Source: Thermoclostridium sp036562185 (lineage in GTDB: Bacteria > Bacillota > Clostridia > DSM-8532). Taken from it: 64,000 nucleotides of DNA. A model generated the notes under the pieces. That model ran no database searches. It was not told the origin of the DNA and was given only the letters and a program-made list of their open reading frames with translations. The stretch covers positions 1 to 64,000 of the forward strand of contig DATCKN010000040.1 of assembly GCA_036562185.1 (NCBI GenBank), written 5' to 3'. Position numbers and translations under genes: made by a program. The first letter of the stretch is position 1; each line of letters starts with the position of its first letter. Positions 53,009-61,780 of this stretch are shown piece by piece.

Positions 53009-53929
53009 TTAACCTTTCAGCGAACCAAGCATAACACCTTTTACAAAATAATTCTGCATGAACATGTAAAGAACAACGGCAGGAGCTGTTGAAATGACTA
53101 TACTGCAGTACTTGGCAACCAACGCTTTCCGGATGGCCTCGGTCATTCCTTTAACATCGCCTTCATATGCCGAAAAAAATGCATCGGTGGATGTGCTGGT
53201 GGTGAGCATGGCAACTGCTTCACGCAGTATTGTCTGCAGCGGAAGCTTGGATCGATCTCTTATATAAACCAATGCTGTGAAATAGTCGTTCCACCTTGCA
53301 ACACCATAGTATACGCTCAATACGGCAATTATCGTACCCGACAGCGGTAAAACTGCATGGATAAAATACTTGAAATGGCCGGCACCGTCAATAATTGCTG
53401 CTTCATATAATTCATCAGGAATATTCATTATTATATATGTTCTTGCCACCATCAGATTCCAGACCGAAACACAGTTAATAATAATCATAAGAAGAGCGGT
53501 ATCGTAAAGCCCAAGTCTCTTGTTCATCAGGAATTGCGGGATTAACCCTCCTGAAAAGAACATTGTAAAAACAAACAGAAAATTTATAAATTTTCTTCCG
53601 GCAAATTTCCTGCTTAACGCGTATGCCGCCATCATTGTCACAATAACGCTCAAAGCGGTACCCGTAAGAGTGTAATATATGGAGTTTAAATACGAATGTA
53701 AAAGTTCCTTATGGCCGAATACCGCTTCATATCCGATTAGTGAAAAATCCTTCGGCCATAGTAATACTTCTCCCGCTATAACCGCATCAGGGTCGGATAC
53801 CGATGCAATAATAATAAACCAAAGGGGATATATCACTACTATAAGCACAATAATCCAAAATATGGTATTAAAAACATCAAACACAGTATCTCCCACGGCT
53901 TTTTTCACTTTAACACCGATATATGCCAT
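53009..53929 (-). CDS. Carbohydrate ABC transporter permease, YtcP class, locus G
   Basis: A 306-residue membrane permease. The EAA loop is EAAIIDGAGHFKYFIHA and the tail MQNYFVKGVMLGSLKG is typical of YtcP. The ATG follows AGGAGGAAAATG. It begins 14 bases after lplB-G. It forms the channel of importer G with LplB-G. Confidence 0.94.
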   Translation of the reverse strand: MAYIGVKVKKAVGDTVFDVFNTIFWIIVLIVVIYPLWFIIIASVSDPDAVIAGEVLLWPKDFSLIGYEAVFGHKELLHSYLNSIYYTLTGTALSVIVTMMAAYALSRKFAGRKFINFLFVFTMFFSGGLIPQFLMNKRLGLYDTALLMIIINCVSVWNLMVARTYIIMNIPDELYEAAIIDGAGHFKYFIHAVLPLSGTIIAVLSVYYGVARWNDYFTALVYIRDRSKLPLQTILREAVAMLTTSTSTDAFFSAYEGDVKGMTEAIRKALVAKYCSIVISTAPAVVLYMFMQNYFVKGVMLGSLKG

Positions 53930-53943
53930 TGTACATTTTCCTC

Positions 53944-54897
53944 CTAAAACAAGCTTGTTTCACCAAGCTTCTTTGATATCCAGTTAACAGTTATAATCAT
54001 AACGAAATTTATAATATTTATGAAAAGACCGATAGCCGCTGTATACGAAAACTGGGCTTTGGTCAGTCCCATCTGGTATACATACACTCCAATTATGTCA
54101 GATTTCACCATGTTGCCCGGTGTTTGCATAAGCAATGCCTTGTCGGTATTTGAAACCAAAAGACTGCCGCAACTGAGAATCAACATCATTACAACGATTG
54201 GCGCAAGATGTGGTATGTCAATGTACCGGATTTTCTGAAGTTTCGTCGCTCCGTCAATTGTAGCTGCTTCATACAGCTCTTGATCTATTCCGGTTAATGC
54301 AGCAATGTAAAGAATAGTATTCCATCCCGCATGCTGCCATATATCCGATGCTATGAACAGGGTGCGGAACCAGCCCGGTTCAATCATAAAATGAATGGGT
54401 TTCCCTCCAAGAGCTTCTATAAATACATTAACTATACCGCTGTCAGGGGACAGGAACAAATATAGGATACCTGCCATAACAACGGTGGAAATAAAATGTG
54501 GTATGTAGATAACCGTTTGTGTAAATTTTTTAAAACCAGGCCATTCTATCTGATTAAGCAGGATGGCCAGGAAAATAGGGACCGGGAATCCCCAGAAAAG
54601 CCCATAAATGTTTAGCAAAAAAGTATTTGACAGCAATCGTTTAAAATAGTAGGCACTGAAAAAATCCCGGAAATTTTTCAGTCCGACCCATTGGCTTCCT
54701 GAAATGCCGAATACCGCTTTGTAGTCACGGAATGCAATTTGAATGCCATATAAAGGAAGGTAACAGAATACAAAAATAAAGCCAAGGGCAGGCAGCAGCA
54801 ATACGTATAATTGCCAATCTCTCCGTACGGCCTGGCTTATCCTTTTAAAAAGGCTTGCTCTATTACCTTTATTAACATAGGCTCGATCTGAATTCAT
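53944..54897 (-). CDS. Sugar ABC transporter permease, LplB class, locus G
   Basis: A 317-residue permease with the LplB opening LYVLLLPALGFIFVFCYLPLYG at about 30-52. The EAA loop is EAATIDGATKLQKIRYI. The ATG follows AAAGGAGA. It is the first gene of operon G. Confidence 0.94.
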   Translation of the reverse strand: MNSDRAYVNKGNRASLFKRISQAVRRDWQLYVLLLPALGFIFVFCYLPLYGIQIAFRDYKAVFGISGSQWVGLKNFRDFFSAYYFKRLLSNTFLLNIYGLFWGFPVPIFLAILLNQIEWPGFKKFTQTVIYIPHFISTVVMAGILYLFLSPDSGIVNVFIEALGGKPIHFMIEPGWFRTLFIASDIWQHAGWNTILYIAALTGIDQELYEAATIDGATKLQKIRYIDIPHLAPIVVMMLILSCGSLLVSNTDKALLMQTPGNMVKSDIIGVYVYQMGLTKAQFSYTAAIGLFINIINFVMIITVNWISKKLGETSLF

Positions 54898-55391
54898 TCC
54901 ATTATCTCCTTTCGGAACAGGTGACTCCTACTTGCTTCCTGAAATTTTACCGGCTCACTTTAATATTTCCCTTCATAGGTATATCCTGGAACTCTGCAAC
55001 GTTATGGGCGAATGGAATTGAGCGGTCCTTCACCCTTATATTAGCATGGCAGGGCTGTGAATGTATATCGGTTAAATTTTTGTATATTATAAACAACCCA
55101 AAAAATACAATCGGCAATATTTTTGTTGATTATTGCTGAGTTCACGCCAAACGATAAAAAGGGTTTTCTGCTTTCTTTTTTACTGTTAAATTTCATTCTT
55201 ACAGCCCGCTGCTTTTTTAACACACCAAATGAGATTTTTAGCATCACTGTATCATTCAATTGCAGGTTTTTTCATCAAATTTTCATCTTCAGTTAATATT
55301 AAGTTCATATTTTCCAATTATAATTTGAAAAGTAAAATACTAAGGTCGATTATTATCAGAAAATAAAAAATTAGCTGATGGGTGAGGGATA
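54898..55391. other. Divergent region, importer G / alarmone synthetase
   Basis: 494 bases with no supportable gene. An inverted repeat GCAATA / TATTGC (55114-55136) lies inside it. It must carry the operon G promoter and the SAS promoter; a TATAAT near 55318 is a possible -10 for the latter. I find no clear -35. Confidence 0.45.
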
Positions 55392-56063
55392 TTGATAAAA
55401 AGGAAAATCAAAAACGGTGCACAAATTATAAACAGCCTTGTACCTTCCGAGTACAGGGTTGAAATTTCAGAACAGGTGCAGGATTATATAGAGTTAAGAC
55501 ATTTATATAATGCTGCAATGCGAAAAGTTAAAACTAAGCTTGAAATCCTCGATGAAGAATTTAAGATTAGATTCAATCATAATCCCATCCATCATATTGA
55601 ATGCCGGTTGAAATCTCCTCAGAGCATTGTTGATAAGCTCAATCGCAAAGGTCTTGAACTAAGTATGGAATCAATCAAAAAGAACATTATGGATATAGCC
55701 GGTATTCGCGTTATATGCAATTATATAGATGATATATACACTATATCCGAGTTGTTGCTTAAGCAGGATGACATAGCATTAATCCGCAAAAGAGACTATA
55801 TAGCCAACCCGAAGGAAAACGGATATCGCAGTTTGCACCTGGTAATTATGACACCTGTTTTTCTGTCTGACAGAAAGGAGTTAGTGCCGCTGGAGGTTCA
55901 AATTCGCACTATTGCCATGGACTGCTGGGCCAGTCTTGAACACCAGCTGATGTATAAATCTCCCGTTCCTTTACCGGATTCTTTAAAGGAACAACTGAAA
56001 GAATGCGCAGATGCCATGAACGATGTCGACATAAAACTGCAAAATATATATAAGCAGTTATGA
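55392..56063 (+). CDS. Small alarmone synthetase, GTP pyrophosphokinase family (RelQ/YjbM-like)
   Basis: A 223-residue single-domain RelA/SpoT synthetase without hydrolase, TGS or ACT domains. Conserved segments are IAGIRVICNYIDDIYTISE, the substrate-binding NPKENGYRSLHLVIM and the catalytic-site EVQIRTIAMDCWASLEHQL. It should transfer pyrophosphate from ATP to GDP or GTP, making (p)ppGpp in the cytoplasm. The start is a TTG at 55392 behind GGTGAGGG; the next in-frame ATG lies too far inside. It precedes the CheB-type gene by 144 bases on the same strand. Confidence 0.92.
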   Translation: MIKRKIKNGAQIINSLVPSEYRVEISEQVQDYIELRHLYNAAMRKVKTKLEILDEEFKIRFNHNPIHHIECRLKSPQSIVDKLNRKGLELSMESIKKNIMDIAGIRVICNYIDDIYTISELLLKQDDIALIRKRDYIANPKENGYRSLHLVIMTPVFLSDRKELVPLEVQIRTIAMDCWASLEHQLMYKSPVPLPDSLKEQLKECADAMNDVDIKLQNIYKQL

Positions 56064-56207
56064 CAGAATCAGGCACAATAATACTTGTCTCTTCTTTTTT
56101 CTACCTTTTCAAAGGTTATTTTTTATAATTCCTGTTTCCTTTACTTGTTGCATGTCCTTGTATTATAATAAAAGGCGTAGAGTAGTTGTTTTTCAGGAGA
56201 AATGAGA

Positions 56208-57281
56208 ATGATAAAAGTATTAATTGTCGATGATTCTTCATTTATACGTGTTAGAATAAGAACGCTTTTAGAGACCTGCAGTGAAATTAAAGTTATTGGT
56301 GTAGCCAGAGATGGTATGGACGCTCTGCGAAAAACTCTAGTGCTTAAACCCGATGTTATCACAATGGATATAAATATGCCTGATATATCAGGAATTGAAA
56401 CCGTTGACCTTATAATGAAGCAATGCCCCACTCCGATTATTATGGTCAGTTCGCTGACCTATGACGGGGCAAACGAGACCCTCGAGGCCTTGGAAAAAGG
56501 GGCAGTTGATTATATACATAAAGATCATCTTAATGAGAAAAACCTTATTGAAAAAATATTAATTGCAAAGGACGCAAAAATCAATATAGGTACGGGCATC
56601 GGCCCGGCGAAAAAAAGTGCCGGCAGCCTGATTCATGACACTAAAGAAATCTTTACGCCTGAAGGTTTCAAACCCCGAACCGTTACAGATTTAACCAACA
56701 GGCACCGTACATTTTCAATTATTGGTATTGGTATATCTACAGGTGGCCCCAGCGCGCTGGCAAAGGTGCTGCCCAGGATTTCCGCCGATATTCCGGCGAG
56801 TATTGTTATAGCACAGCATATGCCTTCTACTTTTACAAAGCCACTGGCCGAAAGGCTGAACAGGATTTCCCGGTTGACTGTAAAAGAAGCCGAGCACGGC
56901 GAAAAGCTAATGCCAGGGCATGCATATATTTGTCCCGGAGGTAAGCATATCATGATTGAGCAAAAGGACATTGTTTCCCTTTATAGCAAAGAGAGCTTTG
57001 CAGGCCATCATTACTGTCCTTCTGCCAGCCTGCTTATGTCATCCATCTCCAGGATCTATGCCGACAATGCCATGTGCATAATTATGACGGGAATGGGTTC
57101 AGACGGCCTTGAAGGAATAGCCGAAGCAAAGAAAAAAGGAAGCTATGTTATTGCCCAATCTGAAAGTTCCTCTGTAATCTTTGGTATGCCCAAAGCGGTA
57201 ATAAGCAATAACCTGCAGGATGAAATTCTCCATCTCGATGATATTGCCGACAGGATTAATGAATTATGCCTGAAGGAATAG
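56208..57281 (+). CDS. cheB: CheB-type protein-glutamate methylesterase (stand-alone)
   Basis: A 357-residue two-domain CheB. The receiver (1-120) carries IVDDSSFIR and phospho-acceptor Asp54 in MDINMPD. A linker of about 40 residues leads to the methylesterase domain with the triad Ser177 (GISTGGPS), His204 (IAQHMPSTF) and Asp299 (MTGMGSDGLEG). It demethylates and deamidates chemoreceptor glutamates. I choose the ATG at 56208, eight bases after AGGAG, over one six bases upstream. No cheA, cheR, cheW or receptor gene is in the window. Its partner may be encoded elsewhere, or it may regulate a non-chemotaxis system. Confidence 0.93.
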   Translation: MIKVLIVDDSSFIRVRIRTLLETCSEIKVIGVARDGMDALRKTLVLKPDVITMDINMPDISGIETVDLIMKQCPTPIIMVSSLTYDGANETLEALEKGAVDYIHKDHLNEKNLIEKILIAKDAKINIGTGIGPAKKSAGSLIHDTKEIFTPEGFKPRTVTDLTNRHRTFSIIGIGISTGGPSALAKVLPRISADIPASIVIAQHMPSTFTKPLAERLNRISRLTVKEAEHGEKLMPGHAYICPGGKHIMIEQKDIVSLYSKESFAGHHYCPSASLLMSSISRIYADNAMCIIMTGMGSDGLEGIAEAKKKGSYVIAQSESSSVIFGMPKAVISNNLQDEILHLDDIADRINELCLKE

Positions 57282-57304
57282 CTGTTTTATATATTCTTCT
57301 CATT

Positions 57305-58132
57305 CTAGCCTTTTACACCGGCAGAGGCCAGCCCATTCTGTATATATCGCTGCATAAGCATGAACATTACCATTATCGGCAGTGAAGACAGCACAGCTGC
57401 CGCCGCGAACAGAGTCCAATTTGTTGCGAACTGGTTGGTTATGAAGGTTTGAAGCCCGACAGCCAAAGTCTGTTTTGCAGGCGTATTAAGAAAAACAGAC
57501 GAAATAACAAACTCACTGTATGCAGCAATAAACGAAAATACGAATATTACCGCCAGCTGCGGTTGAGCAAGAGGCAGAATTATTCTTGTAAAGACCATGA
57601 AATGGTTTGCTCCGGCTACATACGCTGCCTCATCAAGCTCTTTTGGAATTGTGTCAATGTATGACTTCAGAAGCCAGATATTGAACGCACTGCCACCTGC
57701 CAGAACCAGTATCAGTGCCGCCATATTATCCGACAACCCGAAATGGTATATTATTATATAATAACCCGAAACTGCCATGCTGTTTGGAAATACCTGAAGC
57801 ACCAGCAGAGTCAATAACCCGTTCTTCTTTCCAGGAAACCGCATTCTTGAAAAAGCATATGCAGATGTACTTGTCAAAAACAATTGTATAACAGACACAC
57901 TTAAACACAGCTTAAGTGAATTAACCACCCAATTCACGAAGTTGGTATTTTCAAATAAATTCTTATAATTTTGCAGACTCAAAGCCTTAGGAAACAGCGT
58001 CCTGCTGAAAAAGCTCTGCCCCTTTGAAAATGACGCCATAAAAATCCAACTTGCAGGAAATAGTGTTAAAATAATCGCAATCCATATCACCAGCCTGCTG
58101 GCCCACAATCCTGCCTTCTGTGTTCCTCGCAT
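57305..58132 (-). CDS. Carbohydrate ABC transporter permease, MalG class, locus H
   Basis: A 275-residue permease ending QNGLASAGVKG. The EAA loop is EAAYVAGANHFMVFTRI, in which the otherwise near-constant Asp of IDGA is Ala. The ATG follows AGGAGGAAAACTGAC. It begins two bases after malF-H. It ends the GH53-SBP-malF-malG operon, so galacto-oligosaccharide import is inferred. Confidence 0.94.
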   Translation of the reverse strand: MRGTQKAGLWASRLVIWIAIILTLFPASWIFMASFSKGQSFFSRTLFPKALSLQNYKNLFENTNFVNWVVNSLKLCLSVSVIQLFLTSTSAYAFSRMRFPGKKNGLLTLLVLQVFPNSMAVSGYYIIIYHFGLSDNMAALILVLAGGSAFNIWLLKSYIDTIPKELDEAAYVAGANHFMVFTRIILPLAQPQLAVIFVFSFIAAYSEFVISSVFLNTPAKQTLAVGLQTFITNQFATNWTLFAAAAVLSSLPIMVMFMLMQRYIQNGLASAGVKG

Positions 58133-58133
58133 G

Positions 58134-59048
58134 TCAGTTTTCCTCCTTGAATGCCCCCGAAAGTTTCAGGTTTATTAAAGTTAATGATCCTACAATTAAA
58201 AATATAAAAACACTGAGTGTTGCTGACAGATCATACCTGTTTGACCATGTTGTCATTTTGTATACCGTACTGGCCAAAATGTCCGTACTTCCCGCAAATT
58301 GTGAATTTACCCTCGGAGGGCCGCCTTGCGTTATCATGTATATGTTCCCAAAGTTATTAAAGTTTGCCGCAAATGAAGAAACCACCAGTGGAAAACTTAC
58401 TCTTGCCAGCAATGGCAATGTGATCTTTTTAAAAGTATACCACCTGGACGCTCCTTCCACCTTCGCAACTTCATAAAATGTAGGGGAAATTGACTGAAGG
58501 CCGCCTAAACATACATTCAGCATATACGGAAATCCAAGCCAGACATTTACCATTATTATTCCCACTCTCGCCCAGAATGCATTGGACAGCCATGGAATCC
58601 TTTTTGAAAATCCGAGCATGATGATTAAATTGTTTATACCGCCGTATTGTTCATTCAGCAAACCCTGCCACGAAAGTATTGCTATAGTTGCAGGCAAAGC
58701 CCATGGTATAATTAAAATGGAACGGTAAATTCTGGATTCCTTCATTAACGGATTATTCAGCAATATTGCCAGTCCCATTCCAACAAAATACGATAACAGC
58801 GTGCTGAGCAATGCAAAGCTTACCGTCCATCCAAGAACAGATAAAAATACATTTTTAATGCTTCCGCTCAGTATTGTTATGTAATTTTGAAAACCCACAA
58901 CCTGGAAATCATCCAAATGATATATATTATAATTGGTAAATGAAATATACACCGTATATATTATAGGCAGGAAAGTCAGCACTGTTATCGAAACAAGAGC
59001 AGGAGACAAATATGTATATGCAATAAGATTATTCCTGGCTCTTTTCAT
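58134..59048 (-). CDS. Sugar ABC transporter permease, MalF class, locus H
   Basis: A 304-residue permease. The EAA loop is EVAKVEGASRWYTFKKI, with Glu replacing Asp. The ATG follows GGGGGGTAAAG. MalF of importer H is closer in pattern to maltose/galactan-oligosaccharide permeases than to the other permeases in the window (opening YLSPALVSITVLTFLPIIYT). Confidence 0.94.
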   Translation of the reverse strand: MKRARNNLIAYTYLSPALVSITVLTFLPIIYTVYISFTNYNIYHLDDFQVVGFQNYITILSGSIKNVFLSVLGWTVSFALLSTLLSYFVGMGLAILLNNPLMKESRIYRSILIIPWALPATIAILSWQGLLNEQYGGINNLIIMLGFSKRIPWLSNAFWARVGIIMVNVWLGFPYMLNVCLGGLQSISPTFYEVAKVEGASRWYTFKKITLPLLARVSFPLVVSSFAANFNNFGNIYMITQGGPPRVNSQFAGSTDILASTVYKMTTWSNRYDLSATLSVFIFLIVGSLTLINLKLSGAFKEEN

Positions 59049-59149
59049 TATCTTTACCCCCCAACCGGTTTTGTCACTTTTTCAATACAATACAGTAAAA
59101 CGCGCACCCAGATTCAAAGCAGGCAATGGGTGAGCTGATAAAAAGCTTT

Positions 59150-59190
59150 ATGCAGATACAAAGAAAAAGGTTAATTCTTCGCATCTGCAT
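59150..59190 (-). other. Intercistronic stem-loop after SBP-H
   Basis: ATGCAGAT (59150-59157) pairs with ATCTGCAT (59183-59190). An inner AAGAA / TTCTT stem closes the 25-base interval. It lies in the 163-base gap between SBP-H and malF-H. Confidence 0.5.
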
Positions 59191-59211
59191 ATTTTAAAGC
59201 TTAATAGACGC

Positions 59212-60468
59212 CTATTTCCCTGAATGCATCAGCTCAATTGCCTCTTTAAACTGAGCCTCTATGTATTTAGCAGCTTCCTCGGGCGTAATTTGCTTTGAGA
59301 ACATTAAGCGCATATTATCGGCATACGGAACCCAAACATACCCCAGTTCGGGAACTGATGGAAGAGGTTCTCCGTTTGCAATTTGCTCCATAAAAGCCTC
59401 TGTAATTTCGTCTGCTTTGATTTGCTGCTGTATGCTTAATTTTGCCGGGATTCTTTCTCCCACCTCATACATTTCTACAGAAGCTTCTTCAATTAAAAAC
59501 TTGTATAAATCCCATACAGCGTCTTTCTTTGCAGACTTTGAACTTACAAAAGCCACCTGCGTCCCTACAGGGGTAACAAACGGCTTTCCGTTCAATGTGG
59601 GCATCTCTGAAACTGCAAAATTTACTCCTGCTGAAGTGAAGGCATCAACATCCCAGGGTCCACCAATATAGAAGGCTGTTTCACCATGCTCAAAAGAACT
59701 TTTGGCTATATCAAAAGTAATATCTGCTGTAATGAAGCCTTCGTCGGCCATTTTCTGAATATATGAGTATCCCAGGACTGCGCCTTCATTGCCCAATCCT
59801 ATGTCGTCTACATGGTACATGCCATTTTCCCACTTAAATATGTACCCTTCAAAAGCCCTAAGAAATCCCAAGTCATAATATATACTTGTGGCATCAAACT
59901 TTATTCCGCCACTTGTTTTTGCAGCACTAAGCAATTCGTCCCATGTTTTGGGCGGTGTTTTAACCTTATCGGTATTATAGAACAATGTGATAGTTTCCAC
60001 TGCTACCGGAACACCATAGCGTTTCCCTTCATAATAGCAAGCCTGAACAGCCGCATCAACATAATCCTTGTCGCTGTAAAAACCAGCCGGTACCTCTGCA
60101 ACTAAACCGGCAGTTGCAAAACTGGAAAGCTTGTCATTCGGAACGCCAAAAACCCCGTCAGGCCCGTCGGGTGTATTTGTCGCCTGGGCAAACTGCTCCA
60201 ATTCTATGCTTGTGTTAGTAACGGTAACTTTATTGCCGGTCTTTTCGGCCCACTTGTCTGCGTATTTTTGCAGCAAATCGGCTTCCACCATAAAATTTGT
60301 CCAAATATTAATCGTCAGGCCTTTATCTCCTGATGAACCGGAGACGCCAGCAGCTCCTGCTGGATTTCCCGTATTTGCTGTTTTGGTTCCCGCAGGTGCA
60401 TTATTGCATCCTGATAATAAAGTTAAAACCATTACACACATAAGAAAAATGCTAAAAAGTCTTTTCAT
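59212..60468 (-). CDS. Sugar ABC transporter solute-binding lipoprotein, locus H (MalE-like)
   Basis: A 418-residue lipoprotein. The signal peptide has lipobox LSGC (Cys at about 20) and a Gly/Ala/Ser linker follows. The mature domain begins LTINIWTNFMVEADLLQKY and contains the MalE-type segment HGETAFYIGGPWDVDAF. The ATG at 60468 follows GGAGGAG; an open frame extends 21 bases upstream. It is co-directional with the upstream GH53 gene, 124 bases away, so beta-1,4-galacto-oligosaccharides are the likely ligands. Confidence 0.94.
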   Translation of the reverse strand: MKRLFSIFLMCVMVLTLLSGCNNAPAGTKTANTGNPAGAAGVSGSSGDKGLTINIWTNFMVEADLLQKYADKWAEKTGNKVTVTNTSIELEQFAQATNTPDGPDGVFGVPNDKLSSFATAGLVAEVPAGFYSDKDYVDAAVQACYYEGKRYGVPVAVETITLFYNTDKVKTPPKTWDELLSAAKTSGGIKFDATSIYYDLGFLRAFEGYIFKWENGMYHVDDIGLGNEGAVLGYSYIQKMADEGFITADITFDIAKSSFEHGETAFYIGGPWDVDAFTSAGVNFAVSEMPTLNGKPFVTPVGTQVAFVSSKSAKKDAVWDLYKFLIEEASVEMYEVGERIPAKLSIQQQIKADEITEAFMEQIANGEPLPSVPELGYVWVPYADNMRLMFSKQITPEEAAKYIEAQFKEAIELMHSGK

Positions 60469-60592
60469 GATTACTCCTCCTTCCGCCAAATCTCCATAAT
60501 TTTATATTTGTTTAAATAATATAAGTCTTTAAAAGTTCCTTTTTCTTATTAACCGGCAAATATCTCCAGGGTCTTTGCAATGCTTTTAACCC

Positions 60593-61663
60593 TCAGCCTT
60601 CAAAATCCCTGATTATTTCAAGAGCCGGCAATGCATTGCCGTCAAAATCAAACAGGGTAAGATTGAACCACACATTTGCCAAGGAAGCTTTCTTGTTTAA
60701 GTACCTGATACCCGGTTCGGTGCTCCAGTGCGCCTGTTCAATATTTATCCATGTGGGTTCCCAGTAAAAGAAACCCAAACCTCTATTGTTCTGAACAGCT
60801 TTAATGGCCTTCATCAAATCGTGCATAAACTTGCACTGGCCCTGCTCATTTATTTCATAAGGTACCGTTTTTGCATGCTCTTCGGTAAATATTGCATTTT
60901 TCACCTGGTTAACCGTAAAAGGGAACGCCGTTTCAACAACCATTACATCTTTATCATAGCGGGAAGAAATGTCGTTCATGTTATGCATAAGATCTTCAAG
61001 AGTTCCGTGCCAGAATGGATAATAGGATAATCCGATGATATCAAAATCCAAAACAGGTGAAACAGTGTCAAACCATTTCCTGTACAACTTGTTGTTTCCA
61101 CCGTTGTCCAGGTGAATTACGGTTTTTATATCGGGATTTACGTCTTTAACAGCACTAATCCCCCTTGATAATAGTTTCGTCATGGTTTCCGCATTGTCAA
61201 ACCTTCCATCAGGCCATAGAAACCCATTGGTTATTTCGTTGCCGATTTGCACCATGTCGGGTGCAGCGCCATTACGGCTTAACTCTCTTATTGTCTCCAG
61301 CGTATAATTGTATACTGCTTCTTCCAGGGCCTTACCGGACAGATTCTCCCAGGCTTTTGGTTTTTTCTGAATTTCAGGATCCACCCAAAAATCACTGTAA
61401 TGAAAATCCAATAAAAACTGCATATTCTTTGCTTTGGCTCTTTTGGCGATTTTTATTGTTGTAGGCAAATCATTAGTACCACCGCCGTAGGGCATATTGT
61501 TTTCGTCATATGGGTCATGCCAAAGCCTTAATCGGACTGCATTAATATTAAAATCACTGAGGATTTCAATTACATCAAGCTCTTTGCCGGATTTGCAGTA
61601 TTTTGCACCAAGTTGTTCAATTTCATTTTGAACAGAAATGTCTACACCTTTAATGAAATTCAC
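60593..61663 (-). CDS. Arabinogalactan endo-beta-1,4-galactanase, GH53, no signal peptide
   Basis: A 356-residue GH53 (clan A, TIM barrel) enzyme. Acid/base Glu143 is in VQIGNEITNGF, nucleophile Glu244 is in VVETAFPF, and FFYWEPTWI near residue 298 and AVRLRLWHDP near 42 are family signatures. It cleaves beta-1,4-galactan, the side chain of rhamnogalacturonan-I. Unlike most GH53 enzymes it has no signal peptide or extra domains, so it should act on imported galacto-oligosaccharides in the cytoplasm. The start is GTG at 61663 behind AAGGATGAG. A palindromic operator lies 36 bases upstream. It probably leads the SBP-H/malF/malG operon. Confidence 0.95.
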   Translation of the reverse strand: MNFIKGVDISVQNEIEQLGAKYCKSGKELDVIEILSDFNINAVRLRLWHDPYDENNMPYGGGTNDLPTTIKIAKRAKAKNMQFLLDFHYSDFWVDPEIQKKPKAWENLSGKALEEAVYNYTLETIRELSRNGAAPDMVQIGNEITNGFLWPDGRFDNAETMTKLLSRGISAVKDVNPDIKTVIHLDNGGNNKLYRKWFDTVSPVLDFDIIGLSYYPFWHGTLEDLMHNMNDISSRYDKDVMVVETAFPFTVNQVKNAIFTEEHAKTVPYEINEQGQCKFMHDLMKAIKAVQNNRGLGFFYWEPTWINIEQAHWSTEPGIRYLNKKASLANVWFNLTLFDFDGNALPALEIIRDFEG

Positions 61664-61698
61664 ATGCTCTCATCCTTAAATAAATATTTTATTATTTT

Positions 61699-61719
61699 TT
61701 AGGTAAAACATTTACCTAA
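61699..61719. promoter_or_regulatory. LacI-H operator at the GH53 promoter
   Basis: TTAGGTAAA / TTTACCTAA, nine-base perfect arms around ACA, 36 bases upstream of the GH53 start. It shares GTAAA-N3-TTTAC with the site upstream of lacI-H. Confidence 0.7.
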
Positions 61720-61780
61720 GAGCATGTTAACACTTTCGCAGTAAAATGTCAAGCATGATCATTTTTATAATATAATTCTC

